Shown here: positions 32,915 to 47,000 of the stretch, in pieces
How positions within the stretch are numbered: the first letter of the stretch is position 1
Layout of the letters: the number at the start of each line of letters is the position of its first letter
Program-made: the position numbers and the translations under genes
From: Petrosia ficiformis
Lineage: Eukaryota; Porifera; Demospongiae; Haplosclerida; Petrosiidae
DNA: 64,000 nucleotides
Assembly: GCA_947044365.1 (NCBI GenBank)
Contig: OX345636.1
Coordinates: forward strand, 52,136,746 to 52,200,745
Reading direction: 5' to 3'
The notes under the pieces: generated by a model
Told to the model about the DNA's origin: nothing
The model's database searches: none
The model's input: only the letters and a program-made list of their open reading frames with translations

Positions 32915-33031
32915 ATGACGACCACTGATGTTCGACTTATCTCTGATACTGACAACACTAAATCAAAGAGCAGATTCATGAATTTTGCAAATCTTAGATC
33001 TAAATCAAAAACAGACGAAGCTGAGAAGAAG
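32915..33031 (+). CDS. DIXDC1: DIXDC1 exon 1
   Basis: 39 codons, MTTTDVRLISDTDNTKSKSR...TDEAEKK, polar and Lys-rich, ending at donor GTAAGG. A 7.2-kb intron follows. Confidence 0.85.
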
Positions 33032-34414
33032 GTAAGGATAATAAGAATTGTTGATGATCCTGACATCACTGTAGTATTTTGTGCTTACATACATTAGTTT
33101 CATAATCTTAAAAAACAGTGTTATATAATTATAAAAATTATAATTGTTATTGTATTTTGATATATCCATTGTACACTAAGTCCAACATCTACTTGCATAT
33201 ATAATTATGATAATGTATATTTCAGTTGTGTACACCAGTCTAATGTGTACACATGTAAGCAAGTCATGCTGATTGTAATCTTATGATGTATGAATACACT
33301 GCTTCCATGTACACACACTATATAATACATTGTAGTTATTGCAATCCTGTACGAACACAATCCTTGTAATGTAGCGTGTATAAATTATGTATTTAGACTA
33401 TGTTACCGTAGTAACATAATTTGTGATCCTAACATTCAAAGACAGAAATAAAGAAGATCTAGACTTTACCTTGAAGATCACAAACACTTCCTACCACCTT
33501 GTACTAGTTGTATAAACATGGTATAACATCATTCCTATGTAGTGTTAAACTGAATATCACTTTTTGATATTCTAAATGTCAAATATTCATTTTCCTTGTC
33601 ACACAAATATTGAATATTACATGTACATGTAGTTTACTACATGTAGCTTGTCATAATTTGTTTGTGGTTACATGTATTAGGTCACCAATTTGACATAAGT
33701 AGTTATAATATACGTATGTTTTTAATAACTGCATGCCCATTCTGTGATCTGCATGGAGAAACCTGTAATATATTTTGTAGGATTGCCAATCTTTTCATTT
33801 GTTTTATTTCCACATGATTAATAAAATACCAAAATAATGACAAACATGTATCCAGATCCCAGATACATGTATGCATGTACACACATGTACATGCAAATTA
33901 TGCTGTGTGTGTTAGTACAATGATGTATACATGTATGTACATGTACTTGTGTATATGTACATACTTGTACTTTGTATAGCTACAGTACATGTACATGTAT
34001 GTTAGTACAATAATGTATACATGTATATATACATGTACATGTACTTGTGTACAGCTACATGTATGTTAGTACAATAATGTATACATGTACATGTAAGTTC
34101 ATACATGTACATACATGTATAACATTGGTAATGAGTTTAGATAATGTTATTTGATAGGATTACACATCAAAGGATTACAGGTATAATAATTTATTATTTT
34201 CCTCAAAATAAATATACATGTACATATACATGTAATTATGTTTACAGTGTATAAATTAATTATGGAAAAAAGGTATGCATTACTGTACTTGTATACCTGC
34301 ATATAACTGTATACATATGTACATGTATTATACATTGTACATGTATACAAATCTTAAGCTAATGATAAAATACAAAATATATATTGTATATGTACATGAT
34401 GTTATCAGAGATGT

Positions 34415-34449
<35 letters not shown>

Positions 34450-35038
34450 CACCTGAGGCAATGGAAAAATGAAAAATGAGAGTGGCCTCAGGTGGGATTC
34501 GAACCCATGACACTCTGTACATGTACATGTAGATAGCCCATAATGAAACAAAGGTGCTTAGAGACTCTGTTATAAAAACATATTTCTATCGTTAATATTT
34601 TTACTGTATATAGAGAATAGCTAATTAATAGTTAATGTCTATTTACATTCCACTGCCTACTTATTATAATTAACTTTGGTATGTGCAGTTGAGATTACAT
34701 GTACTTGAACTACAGAATACATAGGAACTATCAGTAACAAAACAGGATGTAAAAACATCTACTGTAGCAAAGAGACATTATAAGAATGATTTTAAAATCT
34801 TACAAAGTAAAATATCTATTGTACATGTACAATATGGAATTAAATAATATATTTTTACAAGCTACACATGTACTGTACATGTACATGTAATGTACTGTAC
34901 ATGTATTTTAATTCCATATTGTACATGTACAATATGGAATTATTTCTACAAGCTACACATGTACATGTACATGTACAATATGGAATTAAATAATATATTT
35001 CTACAAGCTACACATGTACATGATGTTATCAGAGATGT

Positions 35039-35073
<35 letters not shown>

Positions 35074-38000
35074 CACCTGAGGCAATGGAAAAATGAAAAA
35101 TGAGAGTTGCATGTACAGTACATGTAATGTACTGTACATGTATTTTAATTCCATATTGTACATGTACAATATGGAATTAAATAATATATTTCTACAAGCT
35201 ACACATGTACATGTACATGTACAGTACATGTAATGTACTGTACATGTATTTTAATTCCATATTGTACATGTACAATATGGAATAAAATAATATATTTCTA
35301 CAAGCTACACATGTACTGTACATGTATTTTAATTCCATATTGTACATGTACAATATGGAATTAAATAATATATTTCTACAAGCTACACATGTACATGTAC
35401 ATGTACATGTACAATATGGAATTAAATAATATATTTCTACAAGATACACATGTACTGTACATGTACATGTAATGTACTGTACATGTACATGTACATTAGT
35501 GTTGTTTTAGCATGGCAGTAATTAGTTGTAGCATGACTGTTTGCTCATAATTGTAGTTATAATAATAATGTTAGGGTTACTAAAAGCATGTTTCATGCAC
35601 TTGTAGTTTTAGTTAACTAACTAAAACTACCATATATAGTTATTACAGTTGATCTGTAATTTAGTTATAGTTTAGTTAACTAAAACCAGGAACCCATGAA
35701 AAAACCAGAGGGAAGGAGCGCGCAACTCCCACACAATTAATTAAAATAGCTAAATAAAGCCAGACATTTAGTTGGTATTACTACTTTTAGATGCTCAACG
35801 AGACCACACCAATCGTAAAGGTAACAACTAACAGTACTACAGGTTTTTTCATGGGCTCGTGCTAAAAGTCACAATGAGAGATTTTAGTTATAGTATAGTT
35901 ATAGTACATGTACATGTAAAGTCATGTGAATTAACAAACCAGTAATTACATATGAACAAACCACATCTTCAGCTGGTATTTATTTACATGTACAGTGTGT
36001 ACATGTTGTTTCAACTTGTTTGACCAGTTCTAGTATTGATTTGGTTTCTTATAATTAGTAAAGTCTGTTCACAATATTATTTAAATACATGTCATATTCT
36101 GATTATAGAACACCTCTTATTAGTTATTATCCATCCTGATTTATGTACATGTACATACTCATTTCAGGTATTGCATATTCTATGAATTCTTCTACACACT
36201 TATTTACAAATTTCTGTTTACATGTACAGTTCTGCATTTGTACATGTCCTATAACAAGGATAAGGACATGTGCAACAAGGAATCAATTTGAAATATACAT
36301 TGTAATAACAATAAATGATTATTATTATACAACTGTCATTTCTCTATAAATATTCATGATACATGTTGAAAATGAACTCATAACAAACACACGCATGCAC
36401 GTACATGTACATATGTACGCTAGACACATGAATTTTCGTGTACTTACATGTACATGTATGTACTGTACTTGTGCTCATGTACATGTACATATGTATAAGT
36501 ACACATACATGTACATGTACTTATACAATGGTACATGTACATGTATGTACAATATGGTACTGTACTTGTGCTCATACATGTACATATAAGTACAATGTTA
36601 CATGTACATGTATACATGTTCTCAGTTGTACAGATGTACATGTGGGAGTACATTTGTCTAATCATATTCATACATACAGATGTACATGTACATGTTATTA
36701 TGAATATTTTCACATTTGTGGGTAGATAACTCTCACATGGGTATTAGCCAAATCTTCTATTAGTAACTATTTCTTTGTTCTTACATATACATGTACATGT
36801 ACATGTACATGCATACAGTAGTACATGTACATGTACATGTATAGTAGATGTATGTACATGTAGATGTATTAAAGTGACTTTATAAATTGTTTAAGATATG
36901 AGGTTGATAACTGGTTATCAATCTCTGGAATATGTTGATAACTAAAGTAATCTGATTGGTCAATTTTCTATAGGCATGATAGAACAGTGCTATACTTATT
37001 ATACATGTACATGTGACTTTACATGTACATGTACATACACATGTGCATGTAACATGTTTACCGCAATAAGTAATTATTGACCACTTTGAGTATACTGTAC
37101 TTGTACATGTACAAGTACATGTATACTTATCATATATATATATACACAATGTACATTGTACATGTACATGTGGCTTTATTGTGATGGGTGTTGCTTCCTC
37201 TATACTAATTCGCTGAACACATGATTTTCCATACACATGTACATGTAGTTACAATGTACATGTACATACAATGTACATATACATGTACAGTACATGTGAT
37301 GTATATTATGTAGTTATGTAACTCTACACATACATGTATGTCATGTATCTTATTTCACACTTCCTACTAACTAGGAGTTTGTTGACATTGTGTATTTGTG
37401 TGGCAAGTTATACATGTACATGTACATGTATGGGTGGTACATGTAAAGTATACATGTACATTGATAGGTACATGTACATGTATATGTGTGGCACATGTAA
37501 CGTATATACATGTATGTTCCATATGAGTGAATTGATAGCTACAATACACATGTACATGTATAATGTACATGTATAATGTACATACATGTACATGCATGTT
37601 TGGTTACGAGAGTAATCATCATTGTGTTGCAATGAAAACAAACTAGTACATGTGCACTGACGGGTAGATGTACAATGTACATGTACATGTATATGTGTGA
37701 CACATGTACATGTATATGTGTGGCACATGTAACATGTAATTGTGTGGCACATGTAACGTATATACATGTATGTTCGATATGAGTGAATTGATAGCTGCAA
37801 TACACATGTACATGTATAATGTACATACATTTGTACATGTACATGTATGTTTGGTTACAAGAGTAATCATTAAATTGTGTTGCAATAAAAACAAAGTTTC
37901 TGTATAAATTAGTACATGTACATATAATATACAGGTCACATTTCTATCTACATGTACAGTTACTAAAGTACATGTACATACATGTACATGCATACCATAC

Positions 38001-41000
38001 AAGTACAAGTACATGTAGAGTGGTTTGTTGATGAGTTGACCATATGGTGAAGTCATTAAACCTAATAACAGCTTTTGAAAATACATGTGTGAATTTTAAT
38101 TAAGCAAATGTGTGAGTAATTCATGAATTTACAAGCAATATATTTCATATATTTGTCTAGTTTTAGTATTAATTATCTTTTTTGTGGAGTATTCTGATCT
38201 TCACATACATGTACCGGTATTTCTATAACATTGAAGTTATGATTCTCTTACATGTACATGTATACTAAATACATTCTTATTGATATTGTACATGTATGAA
38301 AATTGTTAAGGAAGAGAATACAGTGTTCTCAACTAGTGTAGCTACATGTAGCTGTTTTGGCTGGTATTAAATCTGAACTGCAAAGTATAATTATGTAGAA
38401 TTATTGAGAAAATGATCTTTTTCGTTGAAAGATTCAGAAACCAGTAGGTACATGTAGATACATGTATAATATTGTATTGGCTATCAATACATATTTAAAG
38501 TAATTATTGGTTTATCGGACTATTGGTAATATCTCTTATCGGTGCATCACTAATTAAGTCAATGTACATGTAATATTACTATTAATATTACTTAAGAATC
38601 AGTGGATTACTATTACTGCCCAAGTCAGTGTTACTGTTATGGATTATGGAATATTGAGGTTTCTTTGAAGTTCTTTCATGTTTTAAACTACATGTACCTG
38701 TAGCATGTATGGCTAGTACATGTATATAGTAGCTAGGTACAGTAAATAACAACCACATACTCGCATGTTGCATTGTCATAGTACAGTAGCATGTTACTGT
38801 TTACAGTAGGTAGGGTAGATAACAACCACATACTCGCATGTTCCACATATTCCACATACAAAATTACAAATACACATGTACATTATTACATTATCATAAT
38901 AGCATGTTAACACTTTACATGTACATGTATGTAAAGAGGAAGGACACAGAACATTACATGTACAATGTACATGTGTATGTAAAGAGGAGGGACACAGAAC
39001 ATTACACGTAATTATCAATGAAGTGATAAGAGTGCTAGTAGTAGCAGTAGCGTGCCTATTGAGAATTCTGTACTGCTTTGAATACATGTACATGTACATC
39101 ATAGTTATTGATACTTTTTGAAGCATGGGCCAAATTAGCTCAACAATGGTTTGTGTGTGCACCATTGGGAATACATCTTGAGCCAATTACCAAAGACTTT
39201 AATACTGTTAGTGACAATATAATCATAATCATAATCAAATGTGCCACTGGCCCAAAGGGAGAACTGAGCTGTGCCAAATAAAAAGCTCTTTGGGCCAATT
39301 GCGTACCATATGAGCTTATCAAAAACACTGATGTACACATGCATGTACATTATACATTGTACATGTACATGTACAACCTACATGTATATGTTTACATGTA
39401 TCGTAGATGTTCATGTAAGCTGTTCAAGTACATATACATTGTATATTAATTTAAATGAAAATTTAGTACATGCATGCATGTACAATTTAAAGAAGTACAG
39501 GACCTGCATGTACAACTGTACATGTACATGTATACTTATTTAAAAACATGTACATGTACATGTGTGTACATGTACATACACCTATATATTTATTATACAT
39601 GTACCTATATGTACATGTAAGCTGTACAAGTACACACATTCAATTTTATGAATTCTGTGATCTACATGTACATGTACGTACATGTACATGTACATGTACG
39701 TACATGATTATTTCTTAATTGTTAATTAATGATTTAATTATTTAAAGATCAAAGTTCAAGTCCTCCTTTTGTTATGAATACATGTAAATGTAATTATGCA
39801 CATGTACATGTACACTAGATAGATATACATGTACATACTGTACATGTACTCACATATAATGTACATGATGATGACAATGGTACACTTCATTAATCAGGCA
39901 GATATAGTAGACAGACAGTCTGTACACAGGATAAATACATGTATACATATGAATATACACATCATACACGTACTTGTATATGCGTGCATATGCTGTATAT
40001 GTACAAATGTATATTTACAATGTACTTCTATCACTCATCAATTAGTTAATTAATGACATGTACGTACAATGCACATGTATATGTGTGTAATTAATTAATT
40101 GGTTGATTAGTGATTAAATGTACATGTGTCACTATCATAATGATGAGTAGTACATGTACATGTATTGAATGTCTACAGTGTACATGTACATTGATGATGT
40201 ACATTTTTCATATTATAAATCTTGTTTATTGTTACTATAGAAACAAGTCCAAGATTATGTTATTTGGGTGAACAGTTATCTGAAACGTAGACCAGGCTGT
40301 CCTTTAGTAACTGATCTACGGAGTGCTATGCAAGATGGGATAACACTGGTTAATCTAGTGGAAATAGCATGTTAGTTAATACATGTACATGTACATGTAC
40401 ATCGTATAGTTACATGTATGTACATGTACATGTACATGTATATCGTGCAGTGTTGTTTTAGTTAACTACATGTATAACTAAAACCCATTTCAGTAAGACA
40501 TTTTGACTTTTAGTTATAACTAAGTTACAAGTCTAATGTAATGACCATATACATGTAGCTATATATACTAACCAAATGAAAATTGGCTAATAATGGGAAC
40601 TTTTAGTTAGTTAACTACAACTGAAACCCTTTTACATTGTAGTAAGTCCATATACATGTATTAATACTTTTAGTTAATATAACTATAACTAAAGAAGTCA
40701 CTATTGTCAAACTAAAACAACACTACATGTAGTACATGTACATGTGTAATACAGTAGCTAGACAATATAAAAAAATCAAAATCAGTAAAGTACATGATGT
40801 ACATGTACGGTACTGTGCTAGCTACATGTATATTAACAATAAAATATACACGTGTACATTGTAGCACTATGCATGTGTATACATTGTACATGTACACATG
40901 TACATAAATGTACAGTACTTATATTAGCAATAGAATATACACATGTACATGTACAGTATACATGTACATACATGTATAGATGTACATGTAGTACTTGAGC

Positions 41001-44000
41001 TTACACTATGCATGTATGATGTACACATGTACATAAATGTACAGTACTGTATTAATGTACATGTACATGTACACATATTAATGTACACATTATATATACA
41101 AGTACACATACATGTACTCTATATACCTTTCTAGAATTAATAATTATCTATACATGTACATGTACATGTAAGTAGTGCGATATGGAAAATTTAATATCGT
41201 ATATTGTGCCTATTTATATCGCGATATACATGTACATGTATATCGAATATCATGATAATTATAATTAAGTTTTGACCACAAGCTATAGTAATGTTGTTAT
41301 TATTTTATCCTGTGCACGTAAAAATTGCTGTAGCATAACCATACATGTAGATACAACTATGAACTGAAGTGAAGCAAGAAAATCTTTAAATATCTTTTTA
41401 TAGACATGTACATGTGCCTGGCACCCACTTTTCAGAAAGTCAGAGGTCTTTTGCTTTTCACATTCGAGAAGTAAGCTATTATCATTTTAATGAACTACAA
41501 ACACCTTTAAGCTTGTAGAAAATCAACCTACATGTAGATACCTTCTCTCCAGGTTCATGTACATGTACATGAACATACCAAGTTTCAGTTAATCTGTTTA
41601 CACAGGCGGAGGAGATGTTTGATTTGGACCTAGCCAGCTGGGCTGCCTTGGTAGCTCAGTTGGTAAGAGCATCTGTCCGAAATGCAGAGTGTCGTGGGTT
41701 CAAATCCAACCTGAACCAACTCATTTTTCATTTTTTCATTTTGCCTCAGGTGCCTGTCTTTCTTTCTTTCTTTCTTTTCATTTCAAGTCATCATGTACAT
41801 GTAGTTGGGTATTTCAAAGATGACACCATTTTGTTTTTACAATAGTACATGTATAAGACATGTACAATGTACATGTATATCGATATAAGAAAATGTTATA
41901 TCACATCGTATTGTATCATTGCTTACTACATGTATATCCCAATATATCGAATATCAATATATCATGGCGGCACTACACACAAGGTACATTGTACATTGTA
42001 TACATTAATACAGTGTACAATATGTGTACAATGTACATGTACATGTGTGTATTTGTGTACTCTTACAATGTACATGCATTGCACATACATGTACATGTAC
42101 ATACATGTATCTCCTCATAGCAAACTCTGAGATTCCATTTGTTGACAGAAAGCCCTCTTCATCATTAGCTCGTAGAGGAAATGTAGAAAAGGCCATTGCT
42201 TTTCTAAACAGTGATGGTTGTAATTTAACAGGATATCCAGCTAAAGGTACAGTGCATTGTGTATGTGTATGTTTATGTATGTGTAGATGTACATGTACAT
42301 GTACATTGTATGTGTGTACATGTACATGTGCTGAGCTGTGTATAGGACTACCTCTGTCCACTCAAAGACACTCATACATGTACATGTACATACACATGTA
42401 TATATACATGTACATTGTACAATGTACATGTACATTGTACATACATGTACATGTGTACATGTACATGTATGTGTACATGTGTTGACCTGTATACAATTAC
42501 ATGTACATATACCTCATGTAATTATCCTTCCTGTTCTTTTTTGTGTACACAATGTATATGTACATGTACATGTATGTCAAATTCCATTGCTTCATTGAGT
42601 TCATGTACATGTACATATGACATTTTTAGTATTACGAGTACATGCTATACACTAGCTACATGTATTTTACATATACACATGTACATATACATGTATATGT
42701 ATATTACATGTACATGTACATGTAAAGTCATCACATCCTTTGAGGTCATCGTGAAAATGAACAGACTAGTGTTACAATTACATGTACATGTACACTGTAC
42801 ATGTGTACATGTAAATTTACACATACATTTGTACTTTTCATGTTAAATTTTCCCATATTTTCCTCTTCTTCCTCCTCTTCCTCCTCTTCCTCCTTTTCCT
42901 CCTCTTCCTCTTCTTTTCCTCTTCCTCTTCATCCTCTTCCTCCTCCTCCTCCTCCTTCTCCTCTTCCTCCTCTTCCCCCTCCTCCTCTTCCTCATCCTCC
43001 TCTTCTTCCTCCTCCTCCTCCTCCTCCTCCTTTTCCTCCTCCTCCTTCTCTTCCTCATCCTCCTCCTCTTCCTCCTCCTCCTCTTCCTCTTCCTCCTCCT
43101 CTTCCTCCTTCTCTTCCTCCTCCTTTTCCTCTTCTTCTTCTTCCTCCTCCTCCTTTTCTTACCGTTCTTCTATCAGATATATTTGAAAATAGTACAAAAG
43201 GTATAATGAGAGTAATCTTAGCCATTGCTGAGAAATACAACCCAAGATCAGTTCGTCCAATAAATAGCTCAAACCCTCCTACAACATCCTCTTATCTTAA
43301 CTCTCAACCTATTCCTATGAATAGAGGTTGGTCTCCTGATCGTGGAAGAGATTTAAAATGGTCTCCTGATCGTGGAAAAGATTTAAAATGGTCTCCTGAT
43401 CGTGGAAGAGATATGAAAAGGTCTTCTTCTCCTAGAGGCACTTCTCCTGTACCTGTTTATCCCATGACTAGTAGTTACAACATACCACCTTCACAGGTAT
43501 ACATAACCACACCCACTAATTAATATATACACGCCGTGTATCAGTTACATGTAATTATGCATAGTACTGTATATGCATGGTTTAGTATTTTTGATCTTTC
43601 TCCACTGCAAGCATGCCATATACTACAAAATGTAAAATACATGTACATGATGTTATAGGAGATGTAGAATGTACATTTACACGATATATAATTAGGGCTG
43701 GGAATTGGCTGTGATTCTGAAATTGATTGTCACTAACTTCAAATCTATTGATAATTGATGGCTGGAAATGATTAGATTAATCAATAAATCAACTGATATT
43801 GAAAAATCTTCTGATTATTGATTTTAAGTTTATAATATTAATTACTCCAAAAGACATACTTGAAACATGCAACAGCAAATAATGTACATGTACAGTACAT
43901 GTACAATATGTAAGTGATTTTTTGATCATCAAATGGGAGGAGTTTCCTGCATATTTGGTCCATCCCATTCCTATTTATAATTATGTGGTATGCATGTACA

Positions 44001-47000
44001 TGTACATGTACATGCAATGTGAATAAGTACTTGCAATGTGTACATGTACATAGATTAGTACTTGCAATGTGTACATGTACATAGATTAGTACTTGCAATG
44101 TGTACATGTACATAGGTTAGTACTTGCAATGTGTACATGTACATAGATTAGTACTTGCAATGTGTACATGTACATAGATTAATACTTGCAATGTGTACAT
44201 GTACATAGATTAATACTTGCAATGTGTACATGTACATGTACATGTAGATTAGTACTTGCAATGTGTACATGTACATAGATTAGTACTTGCAATGTGTACA
44301 TCAGAATCTATATCTGTTTTCACAAATAACTAGATTAATGTACAATGTACTACATGTATGTAGTATGTAGTACATGTACATGTACATGTACATGTCAATA
44401 CTATGTTCACAATTACTGTCAGTGCCTACATGTATATTATACATGAATATTTGTATGACTATGACCTGCAGTTGAATGTTGTCTAATTATTGTACATGCA
44501 ACCATGGTTACTAATGATCAAACATGGGATAGTAATAGTAATAGTAAACAATAGGTAATTAAAAAACTGAGTTAAAATAACAGTAACAGTAATAGACAGT
44601 CCAGTAATAGTAATAATAATAGTAATAGACAGTCAAGTAATAGTAATAATAATAGTAATAGGCAGTCAAGTAATAGTAATAATAATAGTAATAGGCAGTC
44701 AAGTAATAGTAATAATAATAGTAATAGGCAGTCAAGTAATAGTAATAATAATAGTAATAGGCAGTCAAGTAATAGTAATAATAATAGTAATAGGCAGTCA
44801 AGTAATATTAATAATAATAGTAATAGACAGTCAAGTAATAGTAATAATAATAGTAATAGGCAGTCAAGTAATAGTAATAATAATAGTAATAGGCAGTCAA
44901 GTAATAGTAATAATAATAGTAATAGGCAGTCAAGTAATAGTAATAATAATAGTAATAGACAGTCAAGTAATAGTAATAATAATAGTAATAGGCAGTCAAG
45001 TAATAGTAATAATAATAGTAATAGGCAGTCAAGTAATAGTAATAATAATAGTAATAGGCAGTCAAGTAATAGTAATAATAATAGTAATAGGCAGTCAAGT
45101 AATATTAATAATAATAGTAATAGACAGTCAAGTAATAGTAATAATAATAGTAATAGGCAGTCAAGTAATAGTAATAATAATAGTAATAGGCAGTCAAGTA
45201 ATAGTAATAATAATAGTAATAGACAGTCAAGTAATAGTAATAATAATAGTAATAGACAGTCAAGTAATAGTAATAATAATAGTAATAGGCAGTCAAGTAA
45301 TAGTATTAGTAATAGTAATAGGCAGTCAAGTAATAGTAATAATAATAGTAATAGACAGTCAAGTAATAGTAATAATAATAGTAATAGGCAGTCAAGTAAT
45401 AGTAATAATAATAGTAATAGGCAGTCAAGTAATAGTAATAATAATAGTAATAGACAGTCAAGTAATAGTAATAATAATAGTAATAGGCAGTCAAGTAATA
45501 GTAATAATAATAGTAATAGACAGTCAAGTAATAGTAATAATAATAGTAATAGGCAGTCAAGTAATAGTAATAATAATAGTAATAGACAGTCAAGTAATAG
45601 TAATAATAATAGTAATAGACAGTCAAGTAATAGTAATAATAATAGTAATAGGCAGTCAAGTAATAGTATTAGTAATAGTAATAGGCAGTCAAGTAATAGT
45701 AATAATAATAGTAATAGGCAGTCAAGTAATAGTAATAATAATAGTAATAGGCAGTCAAGTAATAGTAATAATAACAGTAATAGACAGTCAAGTAATAGTA
45801 ATAATAATAGTAAAAGTAATATACAATCTCAATGTTGTGGTAATAGTAATAGTGATAGTACATGTACATGTAATTGACCTTAAGTATTGTGTTCCTTTAA
45901 AGTAGGGCCAGTAGACTTTTTAGTATTGGAGGGAATGTTTTTGGGTTGGAAAGGTATAGACTTACTGATTTCTTTTTGAGAAACTCATGAAAATTAAACC
46001 CAATGATCATTTAAAGCATGAAAGAATTTCAAAGAAACCACAATGCTAATAATTATACATGTACATAGGTATTAGTAATAGTAACAATAATATATTACAC
46101 TAACTTAGGAGGCATTAGTAATAGTAACAATAATATATTACACTAACTTAGGCGGCATTAGTAATATATTACACTAACTTAGGAGGTATTAGTAATAGTA
46201 ACAATAATATATTACACTAACTTAGGAGGCATTAGTAATATATTACACTAACTTAGGAGGCATTAGTAATAGTAACAATAATATACACATGTATTACACT
46301 AACTTAGGAGGTATTAGTAATATATTACACTAACTTAGGAGGTATTAGTAATATATTACACTAACTTAGGAGGCATTAGTAATATATTACACTAACTTAG
46401 GAGGTACATGTATTAGAGTAGGAGGTTTTAGTTATAGTAATAATTACATGTACATGTATAATATACTGATGTTTAAGGTAATAGTAATACTTACATTGTG
46501 TATACATGTATTACACTGACTTACATGTAGGAAATGTTAGTAATAGTAATACAAGGTAGTAATATACTAACGTTTAAGGTTATAGTAATAGTAATACAAG
46601 GTAGTAATATACTAACGTTTAAGGTTATAGTAATAGTAATACAAGGTAGTAATATACTAACGTTTAAGGTTATAGTAATAGTAATACAAGGTAGTAATAT
46701 ACTAACGTTTAAGGTTATAGTAATAGTAATACAAGGTAGTAATATACTAACTTTTAAGGTTATAGTAATAGTAATAATGATATACATGTGTTGGATTAAT
46801 TTAGGAGTTATCAGTAATAGTAGTACTAATAATTATACTAATTTTTAAGGTAATAGTTAGAGTTGCACCTATACTAGAATAGGGATCTGAATAGGCACCT
46901 ATATTGAAGATATAGGCAGAGTATCAGTATAGGCAACTGCATTGCCTATAGATTGCCTATACAGCTTACACAATATTTTTCAGGCTTTGCAGATTACATT

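Noticed and set aside
41175..41975. Possible larger hAT element with TAGTGC-type ends
   Set aside because: The ends match over only a few bases and no 8-bp duplication was found; a SINE and ACATGT runs confuse the interior.
42843..43240. Pro/Leu-rich and Arg/Lys/Gly-rich ORFs
   Set aside because: Polypyrimidine tract read in either strand; only the part from 43177 on is DIXDC1 exon 4.
44559..45869. Minus-strand poly-Tyr ORFs (LTAYYYYYYYY)n
   Set aside because: Direct product of the 33-bp AGTAAT minisatellite.
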